Source: Takakia lepidozioides (Eukaryota; Streptophyta; Takakiopsida; Takakiales; Takakiaceae). Taken from it: a stretch of 64,000 bases of DNA. The notes under the pieces are model-generated. The model was given only the letters and a program-made list of their open reading frames with translations, searched no databases and was not told where the DNA came from. This document shows, one piece after another, positions 46,858 through 57,997 of the stretch. Each line of letters starts with the position of its first letter. Position 1 is the stretch's first letter. Made by a program: the position numbers and the translations under genes. Location: the NCBI GenBank assembly GCA_030704615.1, contig CM060731.1:19780001-19844000 (forward strand), given 5' to 3'.

Positions 46858-47625
46858 TGTCGCGCACCTAACTTCGGTGAGCTCCCCTTCAAGTCATAGT
46901 TACCCGCTTTGATGCGTGCGCTTAACTCCCAACCTGGCCGCCGGGCCAACTCGGAGCTTCGGCTGCTCACCGGGACGTAACGGTCCCCCTTTACTCTTCC
47001 AACAGACCCTCCACCAATTTGGGCCTAGTGGAAATTCCCTTTGGTAGATTACAGTCCGGAATAGCTCCCCACTCCTTGGTCGCTTTCCGGTTCGCTCGCT
47101 TTCTCACTAGTTTTTGGTCACCAACGGGCTTGCACCGTTCTCGGGGTTACTACTCCCTATATATATTTCTGTGACTGTCCGCGGGGGTTTCATAAACAAC
47201 CATGCCATTTTATGGCGAACCACCACGAAGACCCTCGATTCCCGGTGATGAGTCACGGTGAGTCTTGGCCCACCCACCACGGTCCCATTGGACCGTGATG
47301 AGTCCCAAAACTCCCCACGACTCCCACCACAAGATCTCCGCCCCATGGTGAGTCCTATGCCACCCCCACCCCCACTAAGTCCCGCTAAGCTACCACCACC
47401 CCTTGTGGAGCCACCCCCACCGCAACCTGGTGTGCGGGTCTCCACCTAGTGAGTGCCTCCGCCTCCTTGAGTGCCTTGGGCACTCAAGGGTGCTTCAGCC
47501 CCCCGTACCTATCGCTGCCACTGCCCCCACCACAGGGGCAGCCCCTCCCACAGGGCAGCCCCTCCCACAGGGGCAGCCCCTCCTGCGTCCCGACCCCCTG
47601 CCCTCAAAGCAAAGGGCTGGGACAC
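46858..47625 (-). repeat. Truncated 5' LTR of the chromovirus
   Basis: Aligns with 40621-41346, with an extra triplicated CACAGGGGCAGCCCCTCC-type segment at about 47530-47580. Homology ends at about 47625, where GT-rich sequence begins. Confidence 0.8.
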
Positions 47626-49900
47626 ATGGATTGGGGTGTATGTCACGACAACGGAGGAGTGTAAGCATTTCACATGCCCGTTTGTATTTTGTAAAATGGG
47701 ATGGTGGGTGATGGAGGGAGTGCTTGGATGGAGGGGGTTGGTGGTGGTACTGTCCATGTGGGCAGTGGGTTATGAGGTAGATAACAGGGGGTGGGGGTGT
47801 ATGGGATGTGGGTGTTATAATGATGTGTAGTGGTGTCATAGTGAGTGCGGGTGGAGCTGGTGGTTTGGGCGTGTATGGGGGATTTTATGATGTGGAAATG
47901 TGTGTGTACACAAGCCAGGTGGTCCAAGAAATGGATAGATAAGGAAATATGTTTTAGATAGGGGGAGGGGGGGTAGGTGAGGTGGTCGTGTGGGTGGGTG
48001 GGTTTTGTTACAGGCGTGAGTGGAGTGATATCTAGTCGGGTAGAATGACGACTATGGGTCGCGATGTTGTGATTGGGAGGATTTGGGTTGGAGGAGGACA
48101 TGTGATATTGTCGTTTTTCCACTTGGCAATGTTGTGTTGAATGATTATGTGGGGTAGTAAGTGGGCTAATGAGGGTTGTGTTGCTGTAAACGGAGTACTG
48201 TGGGACGCGAGGATTGAATGGGGGGAGTTTGAGTGTAGGGTGTATTGGCGTAACAATACGTTAGAAGGTAAGTCATACAGGGGCCTTTAGTGTGGGAAAG
48301 GGATATATTTAATAATGGCGATGGGCTGGGGTTGGGGATTAAATGAAGGGGTTGGATGATAAAATGTATGGGTTTGGGGGGTATATATATAAATGAGGCT
48401 ATAAGGTGATCGGACGAGGTACATGACTGGATGGTCTAGACGTGGATGAGGAAACTAATGGATGAATGAAATGGCGGTTAGGCGTTACGAGAGTTCGTGC
48501 GCTGGGGGGTTTGATATTGAGTGGGAGTACGTGGCATGTTTGGGTTACAATGGGGGCAATTGGTGATGTGATGTGGTTGATAGAAGATGGATGATATGCC
48601 TCCGAAGGGAGGTGAGTAACATAGTGACAGCAATAGATTTTGTAAAAATCATTGTATGAAAACATAGAGTAAATCATGGTGTGGAATTGTTTGAAGTGAG
48701 AACAGATCCTGGTGTAAAATCATGGTGTAAAGATCATGGTGTAAAGATCATGGTGTAGAATTGTTGGCAACATAGAGAACCAGTGTATCCGAGTAGCTTG
48801 TGGAAAATAGAGCGGGTAGCAATAAAATGAGGTATCATTTTCCCAAGATATCATTTCTCCAAGGTAACATTTTCCCCAGATATTTTCTCAAGGTAACATT
48901 TTCCCAAGGTAACAATTCCCGATGGTAACATTTTCCCAAGGTAACATTTTCCCAAGGTAACATTTTCCCAAGGTAACATTTTCCCAAGGTAGCATTTTCC
49001 CAAGGTAGCCAGTAGTTCCGAGTATCTTGTAAAGAAGAGTGGGAACATACTGAGTGGCAATCGTTCGAGTTAGAGTGGTACAGTGAGGTAGCATTTTCCC
49101 AAGGGAACCAGTAGCTCCAAAAATCTTGTAAAAGAAAGTGAGAATGTACTGAGTGGCAATCGTTCGAGAAATAGCCTGTAAGAGCACTTTGGGGGTTAGA
49201 GCAAGAATTATGGTACAAAACATATGAAGATATAACAGTACATGGGGAAAATGAGGCAAGAAGATCAGAGTGTAAAACAACATGAATAGCATGAGCATGT
49301 GCATCTGAGTTTGTAAGCTGTAGATAAACAGTAGGAGTGACGACAAGGAACGAGGCTTTGTCATATAGATGGGAAGAGAGGTACATGCTGGTCAGACAGG
49401 TACGACTATGAGAGCACAGAACTATTATGTGGGAGGACCAGGCATAATAATAGGGCAGGGGCAGGCCTGCTTTGATAGAGCCATGAGACCATTTACATTG
49501 GGTCTGATTTAAAGGAGCGGGCTTGGCAAGCAGCAGATGCATGGTGAAGTCAAGAGTCCTCAGCTTTGGAAAGGAATCATGCAGCATACAGTATGGCAGC
49601 ACTAGTAAGGGATAAATAGATAAGTCGAGGTGGTGACCTGTGCTGAGACTAAGCTCAGGCGGATATAAATTGAGAGGTCTTGTACCTGGATAAGTAAATT
49701 GTGTTACCATGGGCGGTGGTTGACATGGGGAAGTCTATTGAGATTGCTGGTCTTGAGCAGCAGAGTGCCTTTGGGGTTTGTGTGGCTGAGCCTGCTGGAC
49801 AGTGGGTTGCCACTTAAAGTTGGGAGGCCATCTGGGACATAACAACTGTACATCAGAGAGTGATGACAATACTTTGTATGCAATGCGAAGTATTTTTATC
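47626..49900. other. GT-rich stretch with small tandem repeats; no gene supported
   Basis: Plus strand is poor in C up to about 48700. Long minus-strand frames here (for example 49710-48835) arise from strand bias and repeats, not from a recognisable protein. An approximately 98-bp unit (gtagcattttcccaagg ... gagtggcaatcgttcgag) occurs twice at about 48990-49070 and 49087-49170. Confidence 0.5.
48843..49010. repeat. 16-bp tandem repeat
   Basis: About nine to ten copies of AAGGTAACATTTTCCC with point differences; five central copies are nearly identical. Confidence 0.85.
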
Positions 49901-50100
49901 AAGGAGGAGGGGAGTAGCCAAGACTGGGGAGAGGGGTGAGTGTGCTCCCTGAGAGTAAAGGGACATTGAGATGATTGGGGACAAAGGTGGAGCCACCACT
50001 GCTACCACTGCCAGGGCTCCAGAGTGTTCTTACTGGCAGCTGCATTCCTGATGCGCTGGTGTGCTGGTGCTGCGGATGCATTGAGGCACGGGCAGGGTTT

Positions 50101-52420
50101 TTAATCCAGCGGGAATCCAGCGGGAAGCATGCGAGTGGAGGGAGTGGGCGAGCTGGAAAGGTTGAGAGGCCAGCAGTTAGGGGTGGCGCTGTCCACAGGG
50201 CAATGCTGCTTGGAAAAGAGAGTCGCTCGAGCATGGGAGTAGCTTTTGAAGTCCCAAACGTAAGACAGAGCGTTGTTTGCTGCGACAGCAGGGCTCTTCA
50301 TAGAGCAAAAATACTCGGACTGTTGTCTCGCATGAGCTGTGCTATGACGCCTTTGCAGCAGTAAGTTACTGACGACGGCAATCCTGTCATGTTTCCTGAA
50401 GCACTTGACATGCTTCTCTGATGGGATATGCTGAAGGTTGAGATCAAGGTGGAGAGGGTTGACGTCAAAATGGGAGGAGGCAAAAAGGCTTGCCTTGTGC
50501 TTGGAGTGAATACAGCCACTAACAGCAGCATTGCATCTGAGGGAGCGGGGGTGGAGTCTCATCAGCTGCCCGTGCTGGAGCACCGGGGTGATAAAGTTGG
50601 CAGCTGCAGCTTGACATGTATCGTTCATGCTCGCACAGTTGGCATACATATCTGCAGGGGCAGTCTCCAGGACGACATCTGTAGCAATTCTAGCTTTGAC
50701 ATGGCCATCCAACCTGGCCTGCTGCTTCTGCCGTGGAGGCAGGGGTAATTCAACAAGAAGATCTCTACTTAAGAGGCCATAAGCATAATGAGAACCTGGG
50801 GAGGGACATTCATCAAACAGGATGGGAGGCAGTATAACTGAGTTCCTGCCATCTCTCAACAGAACACCATGATCAAGTAGCTGACCCTTCAGCTTCCTGT
50901 GATCGAACTCATAAGTTGTAAGAAATACTATCAAGGTCCTCCAATGACGTGAGTTCATGAAAGCCACTGTACCGCATCCATTCTCAGCATATCCAGCTAT
51001 CATTGTATTCCATGAGATCCCAGCTCGTTTAAGCATTTCATCAAACACATGGCGTGCATCATTCAAGCTCCCGCATTTGGCATACATGGCAGAAAGGGCA
51101 GTCTTCAGATTGACATCTTGCATAATGCTAGCTTTGATGATAACAACATGAAACTCCTTGCCTGATACCTCAGAGAACATGTAAATGCCTGGCAGCCTAT
51201 TTACAAGTTTGAGGCTGGAGATAGGAACATCTGGAACATTGAAACTGTTTATCCAACCACCTGTACTCCGATTCAGCTGGGTATTGTTCAGAACGGCATT
51301 TGGTACATTTCCAGCTCTGATAATGTCGCCATGGATTAGAGCAGCCATATTGCTTGCACACGCACAACAAATGCACACAAATGTGCTGTGGTCTGGTTTC
51401 ACCCCTTCCCCCATCATTTGATCATGGGTCTCCAAAGCCTCCATACCATGTCCCTGCTGCGCATCGCATTCCACGACACCACATCTCGTTCATCCATAGT
51501 GTCATACCCTCCCTTTGCCTCCTCGATGCACCCACCTTTCGCATACAAGATCACCAGGGTATAGTTCAGAATAACAGTTGGTACAATTCTAGCTCTGACT
51601 ATGTCGCCATGGACCTCTTTGCCCTTTTCCAGAGCTGCCCGGGCAGTGTTCAAAATGACATTTGGTACAACTCCAGCCTGGATGATGTCAACATGCACCT
51701 CTTTGCGCTTATCCAGGGCTGCCAGGCTTGCCCAAGCATTGCAAATGCATACAAACGTGATGTGGTTGGGCTTCACCCCTTCTCCCATCATTTGAACATA
51801 GGACTCCACAACATCTGTAACCAGCTTGGACATGGCCAGTCAATCTGGCCTGCTGCTTCTGCTGTGGAGGCAGGGGTACTTCAACAAGAGGATCTTTGCT
51901 TAGAAGACCATAAGCATAATGAAAATCAATGACAAAAAGTTGAGCCCCCAGGTGTAACTGGTGAACCATGGCATACATATCAGCAAGGGCAGTCTTCAGA
52001 ATGATATCAGGTGAGATTCCAGCTTTGATGATGTCAGCATAGACGCCTTTGTCCATTCCCAGGGCTGCAAGAGTGGCACACGGACTGAGAACACAAATGG
52101 GTGTTACATTGTCGGCTGCACCCCTTTCCATTGCATTTGTACATGCATCTCAAAAGCTTCCCTACCACAACATTGCTGGGCATATCCTACAATGACCGAG
52201 CTCCATGAGACCACATCTCGTTGATTCATATTGATGAACAGTAACAGCGCTTCCTTCATGCCCCTGCATTTGGCATACACATCAGCAAGGGTATTTTTCA
52301 GATTCATATATGATGGGATTCCAGCTTTGATGATATCAGCGTGGACCTCTTTGCCTTTTCCAAGGCACCAAGACTGGCACACGCATTGAGAATGTTTGCG
52401 CGGTTTGCAGGTGGCAGGCC
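50101..52420 (-). pseudogene. PPR (PLS-type) protein pseudogene
   Basis: Pentatricopeptide repeats bind organellar RNA. Recognisable repeats: GKEVHADIIKAGIPSYMNLKN, LADVYAKC, MNQRDVVSWSSVIVGYAQ (52340-52160); KGVYADIIKAGISPDII (about 52050); IVPTVILNYTLVILYAKGGCI and DERDVVSWNAM (51600-51440); MGEGVKPDHSTFVCICCACAS (51420); LKTALSAMYAKCGSLNDA, ISWNTMIAGYAENGCG (51100-50960); DVVLETAPADMYANCASM (about 50660). Frames at 52382-52104, 52131-51709, 51833-51414 and 51474-50101 overlap in different phases, so indels split it. A segment encoding HYAYGLLS and PLPP-QKQQARL is present twice (about 51930-51840 and 50795-50705). Its unusual tail after 50600 is not PPR-like. Confidence 0.7.
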
Positions 52421-53743
52421 ATGTTGGAGGTTAGGAGAATCATACCAGCGCCCTTTGGGGGGTCTGTCGAGAAATTTGCCATCGTATGGTACAGCAGCTG
52501 GGTAACGAAATACGCTGGCCCCGATTCTAGGTCGAGCGGGGTGTGCTTCGTACCTTTCCATCACTGCCCCTTCCTTCCTGTTGTTGTCGTATTTGTACTG
52601 AAACTGTTTGTGGGGGTGGAGGCAGATTATGATGTCACTAATACCACTCATATTATTGTTGTTCAAAACACCAGCCTGGCCAGCCACCATGCCTATCTGC
52701 CCAGGCTCGTTTCTCCAAGAGCCTTCCCCTGCGACCTTGTGCTCATTCATGCCAGATCTGCGACGTGCAAGGTTAGGGATCACTCCGCCAGATCTGCCAG
52801 ATACCGCTCCTGAAACAGCACTAAACTGCATGTTGGTTTTAGCATTCAATCCATCAGCCTGGGAATCACAGTTGAGGTACTGAGTAAGGAGGCGACCTTG
52901 GGGGAGAAATGTCCCATGGAATGCCTTGAAGCCAAAAGGGGCCAGTCTGAAATAAAATTGCCCTGATGGGTTGCGTTGCCAGAAAAGCTCAGCACCCCGC
53001 CACTGCCTAGCAATGTGTTGCCCTGCAACGGCGCCAAACTCAGGTCCTCGGTGGTTATCTGTTGTTGAAGAGCTCTGGGGGCAGGCTGCGTGGCAGACAC
53101 CAGTTGTGAGGGCTCTTGCGGTGTACTCATAAGCTGCAGATTTAGCGTTGCACACCTTGGTCCATTTTGTGACCTCTTTCGCTGGGAACACGGTACAGCC
53201 AGGCATGTAAAACAGTCGATTGGAAACACCAGGGGGATGTCGTTTGTACCGCTCCAGATGGAGATCGAACATGGTGTAGTGCAAGGTCTTCAAAACATGT
53301 AGCAAGCATCGTGCGAAGAGATCTTCAAGCAAGTGAAGTGTATAGCCCACCGTAGACACTAGTTTGCAGACGGGAAAATGGGCACCCTACATAGTTCTAG
53401 GATAATCATAGTGTCCCGCACTTCGTTCCACAAAATCGCAGAAGATACATAGTGAATACGGGGTGGGGAGAACGAAACTTGTAAGGGTGCCCGCAGCACC
53501 ATCGTAGTATAATGGGAGCTCTCGGAACAACTCGGACTGGGGCGTAGTAGCTTCAACCTTCGTAGTAAGCCAATGTAGTTGGTGCGTAGGAGCTCGAGTG
53601 CGCAAAGAAGCGTAGATCCTATCCCGATACAGAGAGGGTGGGTGGAAAAACTTCCATCCGTGCATCGGGTCATCGTCATAGGCAGAGATATCGGGAGTGG
53701 CAGTATTGAGCTTGAGGGTGAAAAGCTTAACAGAATCTAGCAA
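52304..53743 (-). pseudogene. Uncharacterised N-terminal region fused in frame to PPR repeats, one TAG
   Basis: A frame of about 480 codons from 53743, broken by TAG at 53389-53387 and ending in PPR sequence (NILNACASLGALEKAK near 52390). The first 370 or so residues are not recognised: DDDPMHGWKFFHPPSLYRDR, LLEDLFARCLLHVLKTLHYTMFD, YMPGCTVFPAKEV. No transit peptide is obvious. It may be a genuine long N-terminus, a chimera, or two genes run together by decay. Confidence 0.4.
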
Positions 53744-54657
53744 TGCATAGCTTAAAAGAAGCGCAAAGAGTCAGGCAGTATAGAGCATAGTAACAACTAT
53801 CAACGCTGCGTAGCAGCGTGGCGAGCACGAGACTTGGCCATGGCGGCGACCACAGCTAGAAGCAGAGATCGTGGCAGAGTAGCGGAGCGGCTAGAGAAAT
53901 TATGAAATAACACATAGACGCTAAATAATATAGCGGAACCCTAGATATAAGTCATGACTACACATTCTGGCGACGGTAATGGCAAGAGGGCGGAGCTCCG
54001 CCCTCACGATCGTGCCCCTTGAAGTTCCAAGGCTCTGCAATGGCTCCCACCTACATGGATGCAGCTCAACCAAGCCCATCCCTCACACTGGATTCCACAG
54101 TCTCTTCAGCTCACCTCCATTTAGAGAGCCGAGGAAAGCTCAAGTTGGGTTCAACAAACACGGCTCACAGTCAATCTGTGAAAACGTTTAAACCACATCC
54201 CGCCTTGAGAGAAGGCGGGAATGCAGCAGATGGCTACGCTTGTCACTGTAACCGTTCGATCTTCTGCGACCTTCCGCTGAGATAGATGGTTGAAGTCAAA
54301 AGATTCTGGATTCCCGTCTATTGTAGCCTGGAAGAAACGTACTGAAAGTAGTCTTCGTCTTCGCCACCTGTCCAGGATCGATTAATCGAGGCCCTGAGTC
54401 TGAAGGATAGTAATGCTACGTAGAAGTGATTCGTCGTCTTTCTGTCGTGAGCGGTGAGAGTACGAAGAAGGTGCTTCTCGCTCGGGACCGCATGGTAGAG
54501 TGCAGCTACTGTTGTGGCCCTTACTTCCTGTGAACTGAAATGACCTAGATTCGTGTGAATCTGCTCTAGTAGTAATTTGTTAGCTTTCGTAAGTAGTGCG
54601 TTACTGAGTTGGACGAAGGAGCCACGAGCGAATGTGAGCTGTCTGAGCGGAAGAAGT
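53744..54657 (+). promoter_or_regulatory. Upstream region of the NHL/SMP-30-type gene
   Basis: No repeat or coding region recognised. Probably contains the promoter and 5' UTR of the plus-strand gene beginning at 54658 and, on the other strand, the start of the PPR-related transcript. No specific element could be defined. Confidence 0.3.
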
Positions 54658-56753
54658 ATGGTAAGCCCAGGGCTGGTGGTGGGTTTTGTGGCATTGATAG
54701 TAGCAGTAGTTCTAGCCGGCCTGTCCAGGTTGAATGATCCGAGGGGTGGAGTTTCCATCGAGTTTGAGAGCACTGGCTTTGGTCGAGAAAGCTTAGCATG
54801 GGATGAAGAGCATCAGCGATTCCTTGTCTCCTATTTTGAAGGCGGAATTGGCCAGGTGTGTAATTCACTCTAAATAACAGGGAAGGTTATGTTTTACTGT
54901 AGTCCCAAACACATTGTTTACTTCAGAAATCTCTCTGCCTGGTATTTGTCCCTAAGTGTTAAGGTGAAGTGGATTGACTCGACATGCTGCTGCGGTATTG
55001 TTGAAAGGGAAGTGTCAGCTCAGGAACCTTACTGTGGGGATATTCCTGGCTATGTGCTCTGCCAGTAACGCGAACAGCTAGCAGCGTGGTCCTAATACTC
55101 ACTTGTGCGACACGACAAAATCTATGAAGCATATCAACGGCAACTTCGAAGTTGGTTATAAAATTTTGGTCTGCTAATGCAGAATCATTGTGGTCCCTTG
55201 GCGTGAAAAAGACTGAGTGTTTATACACTTTTTGTCTCTTTCTCGCGTTCAAAAGAGGTGTAGGAAGGTAGTAAAGAAGAAGTTGCACATAGGGTTTCAC
55301 TGATTTGGCCATTGATCTTGAATGTAAGGTGCGAGTTGATGGGAGTAAGGAGGGATACAAAGAGGAGCTGGCTGTTCTTGATAAGGACGTTGCAGGCAAT
55401 GGTACGCTGGGCTTGAGACTTGACTCCCCCCGCCACCGGATACTTGCAGTAATAGGCGACCTGTTTGGCCGCAAATACTCAGCTCTGGCAGCATATGATA
55501 TACACACGTGGGAGCGACTCTACTTGGCACAACTTGCTGGCCCTGGTGCGCTTGCCTTCCCCTCTCTACACTATTTTCTTGCCCTTCAAACTTTCTTGTG
55601 CTTTTGTTGGCATTGTTTTGCAGGTGCACCCGTAGAAGGGGGATGTTGTTGCTGAGGCTGATGATCTCAAGATGTGGAATCGAACGTAGCTGCCTGAATC
55701 CCTTGTTAGTGGTGAGGGTATTTGAATGCGATGTGTACCGAGCAGCAAAGAGCTTTGGTTCTTTCTCTTTGACTAAGGAAAGAAGGAAAACTGTATATGA
55801 AAGCCCCTTGCTGCATCCCTTTTACCAGTTACTACTTATGCGCACTTAATTATCCAAGGTCAGGAGTGTTTTGAGAATGGCTTTGCATTTCAGGCAACAG
55901 GAATTTTAGTAGTGCGACTATATCATGTGGTATTCAATCATATTCCACTCATCATCCTGTGAATGTATTTGTTGGTGCTGTGTTCATTTCTGTCGGTTGT
56001 GCATTCTTCCCATGCAAATCTGGAGCTGTGACACTGCCACCTGGAGCAGCTCATTTCGAGTTCTGCTGCGTTGCCCCTAGCCCCAGGATAAGTGCCTCGT
56101 GTAAGACATTCACATGATATGTCTTCACCCCTTGTTGTCTTTTATCCACAATTAAGAGTGACCTGTCTCAAAGTTTCACCTTTTCTGCTGCAGAAAAACC
56201 GTCACTTGCAGATGATGTTGCCCTGGATGCTGAGGGCAATGCGTATGTGACTGATGCAGTCAACAATTTGATCTGGAAAGTGAGCACTGATGGGAAACAA
56301 GTTTCTGTGTTGACTAGTAGCCCAGTCTTCACTCAGCCACCCAACAAGCTTCCGTTTAATGTGTGTGGTATCAATGGGATCGTGTACCATCCGGATGGCT
56401 ACCTCCTTGTTGTCCACACATGGTCAGGTTCCATTTTCAAAGTGTCACTGGATGGAAGTGAAACAGTGACCATTGTGGATGTGAATGGTGGCCCAATACT
56501 TACGATGGATGGCATTGCCCTCCTCTCACCTGAGAAGCTGATAGCGGCTGGTTTCCCTGGAGCCCGGCTGGTGGAGAGCTCTGATGGATGGCAAACAGCC
56601 AAGGTGACCCATCGTTTTGTGGGTCCTTGCCATCGTGTCGCTACAGGAGTTACGATCAAAGACAACAAGGCATATATGATCCACGTATTTCCATCCTTTG
56701 GGCTTCACAAGAGAACCCACACAATCCGTGAGGCTATCTTCCATCCTTTGTGA
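54658..56753 (+). CDS. NHL / SMP-30-type six-bladed propeller protein with N-terminal membrane anchor (three exons)
   Basis: Exons 54658-54855, 55329-55545 and 56194-56753 join without breaking the frame (phases 0 and 1) and give 324 residues plus TGA. Donors are CAG/gtgtgt and CCTG/gtgcgc; acceptors are gtaag/GTG (weak) and tctgctgcag/AA. Residues 6-22 (LVVGFVALIVAVVLAGL) form a signal peptide or anchor. The rest looks like a beta-propeller of the NHL/SMP-30/strictosidine-synthase-like group: SLAWDEEHQRFLVSYFEGGIGQ, GLRLDSPRHRILAV, YSALAAYDIHTWERLYLAQL, SLADDVALDAEGNAYVTDAVN, GINGIVYHPDGYLLVVHTWSG, IFKVSLDGSETVTIVDV. Plant relatives annotated as NHL-domain proteins share this exact block order (from memory). 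Enzymatic role unknown. It is the only gene in the window without stops or shifts, so probably functional and host-encoded. Confidence 0.85.
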
Positions 56754-57997
56754 TGGGAGGTTTGGCTGGTTTCAGTATATTGTACAATGACTAATGGATC
56801 TTTGAGATATATATATAACGCAGCCGGAGTTAGCATAAATAAGAGTAATCGGAAGTTAGAGGTTTTCTTTGAGAATTTAAGTGTTGTGGCAATGTGCTCC
56901 CCCACTCACACCAGCGGTAATGATAGTAAAAGGGGCAGTGTTCCATCCATGTTGACGAAGGGCTAAAATGAACGGTTCATATTTTCCACGGTTACACATA
57001 ATTGATTGGTTAGGGTATCTATCATGACAAATTGTAAATTCTATTATATGAATGGTGAGGGAGGGGTTTGGATCTATAGCTATTGTTGACGAAAGAGGTA
57101 GTCCATGGATAAGTAAAATATCATGGCATAACCTTGCTAGACAATGGCATGGGACATAGAGACATGTGCAGGATAGACGCCATGGAGGTATTGTGTGGTA
57201 TGGTGGTTTACCTTGAATGTATCTGCATTGATGAGGTTGAAGCATGCCTGGATTTAGGATGTGACATAAGAAGATTTTGAAGATGCCAAACTCCTTGGTT
57301 ATGTCGGGTTATATGTAGTCCATGGAATATGGGGTGCTTACAATGGAGAAGTAGGTGTGGCCATGTGTCTACTGGGGGGAGCTGTACGTGACAATGTGCA
57401 ATTCTTGTTAAGGCTAAAATAAATTCCGTCTTTGATTACCCATATATTGTCCATATCCGAGTTAACGTTTGTTTAATTTGGGCCTCTATGATTATGCATG
57501 ATGTCCAAAAATGATTGGACAAACAATGCAAGAGATGTACCCATTTGGATATGTATGAGTTTACGTAGGTGCGAGATGCTTGGATTTGATCTTTGATTTT
57601 GTCTGCAATGTTAAGTATGCAAGTTGTGTATGGGAGCTATGTCTCGGAATCTGGCTTTGGTTGATGTGAGCCAAAACGGGTGGTTTTGTGGGGTTGGCAG
57701 TAGGTTGAATAGTTCCAACTTGTGCAAGTTGGTTAGCGATAATTATTTTTTAATGAGATTAAGATCAGGGTGGAGGGTTTGTGAGAAAGGGTTTATGAGA
57801 AGGTAAGGAGAGACCAAGTTGTTCGTAAAAATATAGTAAGTTGAGGTAGGTTGGTATGTAAGAGATTTCAAGGCATGGGGTACGGCCATGAACTATACAT
57901 GTAAAATGTTACGGTGACCTAGGAGTCAATCGTACGTTCTCAAATTAGTGCCAACAGAATAAGTACCATAACCTGTATGTGCATCTTTCAGAAAGCC
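56754..57997. other. No gene recognised
   Basis: AT-rich sequence after the propeller gene, presumably including its 3' UTR. A TATATATATA tract at about 56807 is the only feature. Confidence 0.4.

Larger units (their letters stand above)
40621..47625 (-). mobile_element. Ty3/gypsy chromovirus, nearly full length, 5' LTR truncated
   Basis: Minus strand order: 5' LTR (47625-46858), PBS for initiator tRNA-Met, gag, protease, RT, RNase H, integrase, chromodomain, 3' LTR (41997-40621). LTRs share the inner end GCGCGACA and homologous sequence for about 730-770 bp. The 5' LTR stops aligning at 47625. Many indels and stops (46530, about 46270, 45538, 44967, about 44790, 43288, 42392) show an old copy. 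Confidence 0.9.

Noticed and set aside
48835-49710. 291-residue minus-strand frame
   Set aside because: Its C-terminus is a translated 16-bp repeat and the rest matches no family; probably chance in strand-biased sequence.
1-53743. UAG reassigned to glutamine as explanation of the recurrent TAG
   Set aside because: TGA stops at Arg positions and many frameshifts occur in the same genes, and one TAG has CAG in a sister copy, so decay explains more than recoding.
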